From positions 1 through 19,094 of the forward strand of contig CBDVBZ010000067.1 of NCBI GenBank assembly GCA_965372355.1: 19,094 nucleotides of DNA, written 5' to 3'. Of the stretch, positions 15,538 through 19,094 are shown in pieces (position 1 is the stretch's first letter; every line of letters starts with the position of its first letter). The notes under the pieces are model-generated. The model was not told the origin of the DNA and did no database searches. It saw only the letters and a program-made list of their open reading frames with translations. A program made the translations under genes and the position numbers. This stretch comes from CBDVBZ01 sp965372355. GTDB lineage: Bacteria; Krumholzibacteriota; Krumholzibacteriia; WVZY01.

Positions 15538-15920
15538 TGAGAAAGGCCGTTTCACTGCTTTTCGTTGTCGCTGCGGTCTACGACGGGCTTCTGGGATTGC
15601 TCTTTCTTTTCGCCGGCCCCTCCGCGTTCCAGTGGTTCGACGTGACACCGCCCAATCATTGGGGGTACATGCAGTTTCCCGCGGCGATCCTGATTGTGTT
15701 TGCGATCATGTTCGCTGTGGTCGCGAAGGATCCGGTGGCCAACAGAAACCTCATCCCGTATGGCATGTTGCTCAAGGTGTCGTATTGCGGCGTTGTGTTC
15801 TTTCACTGGTCCAAGGCAGGAATTCCGGACATGTGGAAACCCTTCGCGATCTGCGACCTCATCTTTCTGGTGCTCTTCGTCTGGGCGTACCGGTCGCTTG
15901 CGAAGCTGAGCCCTAGATGA
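15537..15920 (+). CDS. Small four-TM membrane protein, third gene of radical SAM operon
   Basis: 127 residues with membrane helices at about 4-25, 45-63, 73-90 and 102-119. The loops carry strikingly specific sequence: NHWGYMQFPAA (40-50), NRNLIPYGMLLKVSY (69-83), FFHW (88-91) and WKPFAICD (100-107). Such conserved polar residues at helix ends suggest a binding or catalytic role and not a simple anchor. The ATG shares one base with the radical SAM stop (TAATG), and a GGGAGG ribosome site sits within the end of that gene. I do not recognise a named family; it does not resemble the first operon protein in sequence. A role in handling or delivering a membrane substrate for the radical SAM enzyme is an inference from coupling alone. 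Confidence 0.86.
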   Translation: MRKAVSLLFVVAAVYDGLLGLLFLFAGPSAFQWFDVTPPNHWGYMQFPAAILIVFAIMFAVVAKDPVANRNLIPYGMLLKVSYCGVVFFHWSKAGIPDMWKPFAICDLIFLVLFVWAYRSLAKLSPR

Positions 15921-15982
15921 GGTACTTGCCCGCCTCTCGCTCCCCGGAACATACCGTATCACGAACTTTGCAAGTATTCCTC

Positions 15983-16186
15983 AATCGGTCTAAGCGCCAG
16001 CCGGTTAGACCATCAAGAACCTATCGAAACCCCATAGCGGTCGCATTGGAGTGGCAGACGATGACCGACGACGGTCGGGTGGTCTCGAGAGCGGCCCTGG
16101 CGAGGCGGCTCGGAGTCTCGCGAGCGAGGGTTACACAGGTCCCAGAGAAACTGGCCCCAGGCGTAACCCTCTTCGGAATGTTCTGA
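15983..16186 (+). pseudogene. Broken helix-turn-helix gene (recombinase-associated/ParB-like HTH type)
   Basis: An open frame without a credible start carries VALEWQTMTDDGRVVSRAAL, then ARRLGVSRARVTQV. This is the classic HTH pattern (ALARRLGVSRARVTQ) seen in small HTH proteins and in proteins linked to site-specific recombinases. Intact relatives continue with a Leu-rich helix ending LAPEV; here the frame jumps after TQV to PEKLAPGVTLFGMF and stops, about 35 residues after the start of the HTH. The N-terminal side also lacks a ribosome site. The 3' part overlaps repeat copy A. I read it as a decayed or truncated gene, possibly left by a mobile or recombined segment. Confidence 0.55.
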
Positions 16187-16231
16187 GTTTCTTGGGGATT
16201 TTCGAGAGCGTAGGACCGCGTTAACCGGAGG
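16163..16231 (+). repeat. Dispersed repeat, copy A (downstream of the kinase gene)
   Basis: 69 bases that align without gaps to copy B at 18690-18758, with 55 of 69 identical by hand count. The first 24 bases (GTAACCCTCTTCGGAATGTT and CTGA) differ at one position only, and the last 11 (GTTAACCGGAGG region) are identical. Weaker similarity continues upstream to about 16129. Confidence 0.75.
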
Positions 16232-16259
16232 GTCGCTAGTTCCGTGGTCTACCCGATCA

Positions 16260-18494
16260 TTATTCCAATCCCGCTCTCATTAGTACTCCCCTAAACCTCG
16301 GTTCATCAGGAATACGATAGCAATCGATTGGAATAACATTACACCAGGGGAGAAAACTGTCATGTTGTATGCACGCTTGTTCTAGCCAGAACGACGCTTG
16401 GTCCAACTCACCCCGGGCCAAATGAATATAGAAGAAACCCATGGGGGGCACATAATCATGTTTTGACCTCCGCTTCAGATTCTCGAAGAGTTTCTTCCCC
16501 TGGGCCTTCTTTCCGGAATCAAAGTAGGTTGTTGCAAGAATCATCGCCGGCCACGGCGTTCCGGCACCAAGTTCAACCGCTTTCTCAAATTCTGCAACCG
16601 CTTCTTCAATCATTGATTTTGCTCGATATGCCAGCCCGAGATAATAGTGTGCTAAGTAGAAACTTGAGTTCATCGTCAGGGCCATTTGCAATTCCTCTAT
16701 CGCATCCTCATACTGACTACCCCAAATACACGCAAGACCTACGTGTGTGTTAACAATGTTCGAAAGCGGATCCAGCTCTTGTGCTCGCCTCGCCTCGATT
16801 ATGGCTTCGTCGTGGCGCTGGGTTAATGACAATAACCAGGAGTGGCTCATGTGAACTATCGCGGAACTTGGGTTCAACTGCAGGGCTTGTTTCAATTCAC
16901 TTTCGGCTAGCTTCCAGTTCCAGTCATAATACGCGTAAACGAGACCTAAAGCAGCGTGGGCCTCGCCGAGCGTATCATCAATTTCCAGAGCCTTGTTCAC
17001 GCATACCTTCGCACGCGGATATGCCTCGTTTGGGGCCATGTTCCCAAAATAGGCGGTGACGTAGAAGACCTCGGTCAGTCCATAATAAGCCAATGCGTAG
17101 TCTGGATCTTTTTCCAATGCGCGTTCAAAATAGTCGATGGCTTCCTTGAATCCATCGGCTGTGTACTTTCGCAAGAAGTACATACCTTTCAAATAAAGGT
17201 TGTAAGCTTCCAGATCAAGTGTATGACGCTTTAAAATCGCCGTCTCTTCTCCGCCCAAGAGTTCGACCTTCAGCTTGTTTGCAACCGCCAGGCCGATTTC
17301 ATCCTGAATGGCAAAGATGTCCTCCATGTCGCGGTCGTATTTCTCCGACCAGAGATGGTAGCCATCGGCGATGTTGACCAGCTGAGCTGTAATGCGCACC
17401 CTCTTCCCCGCTTTCCGAATGCTACCTTCGAGAATCGTCTCCACGTTCAGTTTCTTGCCGATCTCGCGGATGTCAGCCTGCTTGCCCTTGAAGGCGAAAG
17501 CTGAAGTCCGAGCAACGACATGTAAACCGGCCACATGCGTCAGAGCATTTATGATCTCCTCTGACATGCCATCACAGAAATACTCCTGTTCTTCGTCCGC
17601 ACTCAGATTGACGAACGGCAACACGGCGACAGAGGGCTGGCGTTGGTTTTTGGAAAGACGTCCCTCCGAAATCTCAGATACAAGTCCTTTTTTAAGCGAT
17701 TTCAAATCAACCAGAAAAGCCCGTGCGCTTTCGTACCGCTCTTCTGGGATCTTGGCCAGAGCCAAATTGACAATGCGCTCCACTTCCATCGGAACACCAG
17801 TTCGCAAATCCGTCATTGCCCCCGGCTCTTTATTCAGGATCGAGTACATCATCGCCGGTTCATAGTCGCCCCTGAATGGCGTTTCGCCGGTGATCATTTC
17901 GTACAGCACCACCCCCAAGGCCCAGATATCCGATCGCTGGTCGACCTCCCCGCCCTTGAGCTGCTCCGGCGACATGTAGGTGACTGTCCCCGGTATCGTC
18001 CCTGTCCTCGTCAGCTTCGTCCGGCCGCTGAGCTTGGCAAGTCCGAAGTCGACGATTATCGCTAGCCCATCGCTCGTCACGAGGATGTTGCCCGGCTTGA
18101 TGTCCCGGTGGACGATCCCCATCTCGTGAGCTTTGGAGAGGCCTGACGCCACCTGGCTCGCAACCGACACCGCCTCCTCTACCTTCATGGGGCCCCGCTC
18201 GATCTTGGCTTGGAGTGTCTCTCCTTCGTAGCAGGGCATCACGATAAACACCCGGCCGTCGGACGTTTCATCGATCTCGTGAATCGAACAGATATTCGGG
18301 TGTTCGAGGGAAGAAGCCGCCTGCGCCTCCTGGATGAACCGTTTCCTCGCCGTAGCGTCGCTGATCCAGGGGGAAAGGAACTTGAGGGCGACGGCGCGTT
18401 TGAGCTTCGTGTCTTCGGATTTGTAGACCACACCCATACCACCCTCGCCGAGCTTTTCAAGGATCTTGTAGTGGGATATGGTCTGACCTATCAT
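16260..18494 (-). CDS. Soluble Ser/Thr protein kinase with TolB-like domain and TPR repeats
   Basis: 744 residues. The ATG at 18494 is used because GGAGG lies five bases upstream and the protein then opens IGQTISHYKILEKLGEGGMG, as these kinases do; a 13-residue longer frame lacks this. Kinase domain about 1-275: Gly loop 16-21, Lys38 in VALKF, HRDIKPGN from 129, DFG 149-151, and YMSPEQ at 173-178. Residues about 287-410 form the TolB/FlgO-like nucleotide-cyclase-associated domain (SVAVLPFVNLS, ILEGSIRKAG, HLWSEKYDR). From about 427 to 717 is a TPR array (for example AIDYFERALEKDPDYALAYY). Unlike many relatives there is no membrane helix between kinase and sensor parts, so it is probably cytoplasmic. 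A signalling or scaffold role is likely; target unknown. The 3' part is lower in GC. It is flanked by repeat copies A and B. Confidence 0.93.
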   Translation of the reverse strand: MIGQTISHYKILEKLGEGGMGVVYKSEDTKLKRAVALKFLSPWISDATARKRFIQEAQAASSLEHPNICSIHEIDETSDGRVFIVMPCYEGETLQAKIERGPMKVEEAVSVASQVASGLSKAHEMGIVHRDIKPGNILVTSDGLAIIVDFGLAKLSGRTKLTRTGTIPGTVTYMSPEQLKGGEVDQRSDIWALGVVLYEMITGETPFRGDYEPAMMYSILNKEPGAMTDLRTGVPMEVERIVNLALAKIPEERYESARAFLVDLKSLKKGLVSEISEGRLSKNQRQPSVAVLPFVNLSADEEQEYFCDGMSEEIINALTHVAGLHVVARTSAFAFKGKQADIREIGKKLNVETILEGSIRKAGKRVRITAQLVNIADGYHLWSEKYDRDMEDIFAIQDEIGLAVANKLKVELLGGEETAILKRHTLDLEAYNLYLKGMYFLRKYTADGFKEAIDYFERALEKDPDYALAYYGLTEVFYVTAYFGNMAPNEAYPRAKVCVNKALEIDDTLGEAHAALGLVYAYYDWNWKLAESELKQALQLNPSSAIVHMSHSWLLSLTQRHDEAIIEARRAQELDPLSNIVNTHVGLACIWGSQYEDAIEELQMALTMNSSFYLAHYYLGLAYRAKSMIEEAVAEFEKAVELGAGTPWPAMILATTYFDSGKKAQGKKLFENLKRRSKHDYVPPMGFFYIHLARGELDQASFWLEQACIQHDSFLPWCNVIPIDCYRIPDEPRFRGVLMRAGLE

Positions 18495-18559
18495 TTTACC
18501 CTCCAGCAACATAGCAGAGTGGGGGCAAGACAAATGATGCGATTCTCGGGGGTGGTCCC

Positions 18560-18588
18560 ATTATAGCCGAGTGCCAAACACTTGTATA
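18560..18588 (-). promoter_or_regulatory. Sigma-70-type promoter for the kinase gene
   Basis: On the minus strand TATACA (18588-18583), a 17-base spacer, then a perfect TATAAT (18565-18560). The -35 matches consensus at four of six. Transcription would start near 18553, leaving a leader of about 60 bases. Confidence 0.65.
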
Positions 18589-18631
18589 GGATCAACTCCT
18601 TGAGCACCCAACAGATGCGGATGTCTCAGGG

Positions 18632-18661
18632 TTCCGAAGACAGTCGGAGAATTCCGAAGAC
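18632..18661 (+). repeat. Short direct repeat TTCCGAAGAC, two copies 20 bases apart
   Basis: TTCCGAAGAC occurs at 18632-18641 and 18652-18661, exactly 20 bases (about two helical turns) apart. It lies between the kinase promoter and repeat copy B. It may be a regulator site for the kinase gene or part of the decayed element. Confidence 0.4.
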
Positions 18662-18689
18662 GGTTACAAACGGAGTTGGCTCCCCGGGA

Positions 18690-18758
18690 GTAACCCTCTT
18701 CCGAATGTTCTGAATTTTTGGGAGAGTTTCAAGAGAGCTAGATTATGTTAACCGGAGG
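18690..18758 (+). repeat. Dispersed repeat, copy B (upstream of the kinase gene)
   Basis: Same orientation as copy A at 16163-16231, about 80% identical over 69 bases without gaps. Here the HTH coding sequence that precedes copy A is missing, although GGTTACAAACG at 18662-18672 still resembles the RVTQ codons before copy A. The two copies bracket the kinase gene. Confidence 0.75.
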
Positions 18759-18929
18759 TTCGTCGAAGGCATAAATGGTCTCCATTGAATACGGTTTTAG
18801 CACCGGAAACGAAAACATCATAACATCTTTATTGGAATACAGTTCAGGGACTCTGAAGGGCACACTAAATTCGGTGGACCAATACACTTTCTCTTAATGA
18901 AAGATCCCGTATTTCTCTCCCCTGAGCAC

Positions 18930-19094
18930 TTATCGATTTATCAGCCTGGTAATAGCCGTCCCTATAACGAACATCGCCGCCATCACCGCGCACATATAGC
19001 CCCAGTGGTAAGGTGAGAGCGCCGTGGTCTTAAAGACGGTGTTCATCACGGGCACATAGACGACCGCTACCTGAAGCAACACAGAAAGAATTAT
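18930..19094 (-). CDS. C-terminal end of a P-type cation-transporting ATPase (partial)
   Basis: The last 54 codons of a gene that enters from the right edge and stops with TAA at 18932-18930. The sequence SVLLQVAVVYVPVMNTVFKT followed by TALSPYHWGYM matches the final membrane helices of the P-type ATPase C-terminal domain (Cation_ATPase_C, typically YVPFLNxVFxTxxLxxxxW) of calcium-type and related pumps. The protein ends ITRLINR. The catalytic core lies outside the window, so the ion and completeness of the gene cannot be judged. Confidence 0.85.
   Translation of the reverse strand: MILSVLLQVAVVYVPVMNTVFKTTALSPYHWGYMCAVMAAMFVIGTAITRLINR

Larger units (their letters stand above)
15921..16259. 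other. Intergenic region with HTH gene remnant and repeat copy A
   Basis: 339 bases between the three-gene operon and the 3' end of the kinase gene. It is largely filled by the HTH remnant (15983-16186) and repeat copy A (16163-16231). No T-run terminator was seen for the operon or for the kinase. Confidence 0.5.
18495..18929. other. Intergenic region upstream of the kinase, with promoter and repeat copy B
   Basis: 435 bases between the kinase start and the end of the P-type ATPase gene. It contains the kinase promoter (18560-18588), a short direct repeat (18632-18661), repeat copy B (18690-18758), and an AT-rich tail (18780-18929) in which I see no gene. Confidence 0.5.

Noticed and set aside
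18869..18890. CTAAATTCGGTGGACC resembling the end of an IS3-type insertion sequence
   Set aside because: Only one end-like stretch, no partner inverted repeat, no transposase and no target duplication seen in the window.
1..19094. CRISPR arrays, tRNA or rRNA genes
   Set aside because: No regularly spaced repeats and no tRNA-like or rRNA-like sequence were found on reading; no cas genes are present.

Overview
This 19.1 kb window looks like a bacterial chromosome segment from an uncultured, diderm-type lineage. Many exported proteins, a GTP-type PEP carboxykinase, a TolB-like/TPR Ser/Thr kinase and a thrombospondin-type-3-like repeat together recall FCB-related candidate phyla (Eisenbacteria, Krumholzibacteriota, Latescibacterota, Zixibacteria). 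That placement is an impression from gene content, not a phylogeny. GC is high in most genes. It falls to roughly 48% in hand-counted 60-base samples of the homocysteine methyltransferase and the 3' part of the kinase, against about 67% in one sample of the radical SAM gene.

Layout. (a) 1-946, minus: an unusual multi-motif protein whose C-terminus runs off the left edge; it is easy to miss because it has no stop inside the window. (b) 1380-4996, minus: a two-gene ATGA-coupled operon of exported peptidases, an M1-like aminopeptidase followed by an M28 aminopeptidase with a PDZ domain. (c) 5339-7075, plus and divergent from (b): an exported glycosidase-like TIM-barrel protein (GH113-like) with a degenerate gluzincin-like front domain. 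(d) 7076-7658: about 580 bp with decayed coding fragments. (e) 7659-8084 plus, SRPBCC protein; 8108-9031 minus, D-Ala-D-Ala carboxypeptidase. (f) 9312-11282 minus, pckG, with a strong promoter and a perfect terminator hairpin. (g) 11719-12639 minus, homocysteine S-methyltransferase family; 12869-13534 plus, GPP34/GOLPH3-like protein. (h) 13844-15920 plus: a tightly coupled three-gene operon, four-TM protein / B12-binding radical SAM enzyme / four-TM protein. (i) 15983-18758: a Ser/Thr kinase flanked by two copies of a ~70 bp repeat, one of which follows a broken HTH gene. (j) 18930-19094 minus: C-terminal end of a P-type cation ATPase.

Functionally, (b) and (c) look like a secreted polymer-degrading block (peptides and possibly polysaccharide), pckG is gluconeogenic, and the carboxypeptidase trims peptidoglycan. 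The best candidate for an undescribed system is the membrane-protein / B12-radical SAM / membrane-protein operon, which may act on membrane lipids or another membrane-associated substrate. The GPP34 protein next to it is a second lipid-related hint, but nothing proves the two are linked.
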